Source: CAYMEV01 sp964389675 [NCBI: uncultured Candidatus Sumerlaeota bacterium] (GTDB lineage: Bacteria; CAYMEV01). From it: a DNA stretch of 64,000 nucleotides. The DNA lies in the NCBI GenBank assembly GCA_964389675.1, contig CAYMEV010000014.1:1-64000 (forward strand), read 5' to 3'. The notes beneath the pieces are model-generated. The model was not told the DNA's origin and did no database searches. It saw only the letters and a program-made list of their open reading frames with translations. Position 1 is the first letter of the stretch. Every line of letters begins with the position of its first letter. Both the position numbers and the translations under genes were made by a program. This document shows positions 63,435 to 64,000 of the stretch, piece by piece.

Positions 63435-64000
63435 ATGAGAACAGTAATTTTTCTGTTAATTCTGGGGATTCTTCTGCTTCCTGCAGGCTTAAGAGGGGAG
63501 ATCCTTACTGCCACCCATACTGTCACTCAGGCAGATCCTGCCGGAGATGTAAGTGACAGCGGTGATGATCCCGGCAAGGATATAGTGGAAGTCACAGTAG
63601 AAACAGACGGAAAGCAGATGAATATCACCATTGTTCTTGACAGGGAGGCGAAGTATTATCTGGAAGGGCACCAGGCAGGTGATGTAGCAGATGTCATTAT
63701 CGATGCGGACAATAACTGCAAAACTGGTGGAAAACCCTTTTTCTACCAGGGGGAAGGCGGATTTGACTACCAGATCCAGGTCGGCATGTGCATTGAATAT
63801 GAAAATGGAGGGATAGCATGTGCAGGAGCGCTGAATAATGTAAAAGCAGTCAACTTCTTTTCCACCTATGACCTGGACAGGTTCGCAGAAGGTGATAAGA
63901 TGGAAGATATCAGTGAAACCTTCAACTGGAAGGACAGGGGTAAAGATATACAGGGAGCGAGTGTGGAGGTATCCATCCCCTATGACCTGATGAAGCTTTC
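63435..64000 (+). CDS. exported protein of unknown function (partial, runs off the right edge)
   Basis: From ATG 63435, 188 codons are open to the window edge. Residues 1-20 form a signal peptide (MRTVIFLLILGILLLPAGL). The mature part starts with ATHTVTQADPAGDVSDSGDD and is acidic. It has beta-type segments with two Cys pairs (DADNNCKTG, GMCIEYENGGIACAG) and a FFSTYDLDRF segment. I do not recognise a family; a secreted beta-sandwich is possible. The C-terminus lies outside the window. Confidence 0.75.
   Translation, partial: MRTVIFLLILGILLLPAGLRGEILTATHTVTQADPAGDVSDSGDDPGKDIVEVTVETDGKQMNITIVLDREAKYYLEGHQAGDVADVIIDADNNCKTGGKPFFYQGEGGFDYQIQVGMCIEYENGGIACAGALNNVKAVNFFSTYDLDRFAEGDKMEDISETFNWKDRGKDIQGASVEVSIPYDLMKL

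Noticed and set aside
1-64000. tRNA genes or CRISPR arrays
   Set aside because: GTTCGA-type matches lie inside coding regions without a cloverleaf, and no regularly spaced direct repeats were seen apart from the coding TPR array.

Overview
The window is about 42% GC, almost fully coding, and rich in AGG/AGA arginine and ATA isoleucine codons. Several genes carry Sec or lipoprotein signals. Two lipoproteins have Phe at position -3 of the lipobox, a penicillin-acylase homologue is membrane-anchored, GlyRS is a single-chain class II enzyme, and there are giant Ser/Thr kinase-ATPase-TPR proteins, a PocR-domain hybrid histidine kinase, B12-type radical SAM enzymes and small ferredoxins. Together these suggest a diderm, probably anaerobic, environmental bacterium outside Proteobacteria. 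Spirochaete-like is my best guess, with low confidence. I found no tRNA, rRNA, CRISPR array, prophage or intact insertion sequence.

Layout. 1-7 kb: rtcB (minus strand, runs off the left edge), a radical SAM protein, a secreted C69 dipeptidase and a HerA-like ATPase behind a clear sigma70-type promoter. 7-15 kb (minus strand): an exported TPR protein, then an operon of a four-domain CoA-disulfide-reductase/rhodanese/TusA/DsrE fusion, a SagB-like nitroreductase and PolX (which seems to start at ATT), then a DUF4388 protein. 15-19 kb (plus): glyQS, a SpoIIE-type phosphatase and an NAD-dependent sugar epimerase. 19-27 kb: a GT-C-like membrane protein, an SGNH lipoprotein, an M42 peptidase and two radical SAM/B12-like proteins. 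27-35 kb (plus): an adenylate-forming enzyme without its C-terminal catalytic lysine motif, overlapping a DUF362 protein, then ruvX, mltG, a small exported protein, a 5'-nucleotidase lipoprotein, a PLP trans-sulfuration-family enzyme and a DUF1847 protein. 35-43 kb: a stand-alone receiver protein with a consensus, apparently leaderless promoter, glmS, a membrane/spermidine-synthase fusion, an orphan PqqD-like protein and a membrane-anchored penicillin-acylase homologue. 43-52 kb: the first kinase-ATPase-TPR protein, an S33 hydrolase and a hybrid histidine kinase. 52-64 kb: a CPA2 antiporter with regulatory domains, a small membrane protein, an alpha/beta hydrolase, an APRT-like phosphoribosyltransferase, the second kinase-ATPase-TPR protein, a TerB-like protein, a DUF6868-like membrane protein, two ferredoxins, a methyltransferase and a truncated exported protein.

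Most of the window is housekeeping plus signalling. No single locus is a clear new system. The best candidates for a second look are the divergent radical SAM pair facing a crippled acyl-adenylate enzyme plus DUF362, the promoter of the receiver protein, the ATT start of PolX, and the two giant kinases. The only gene-free stretch over 300 bp (21343-21645) holds what looks like the tail of a decayed outer-membrane beta-barrel gene.
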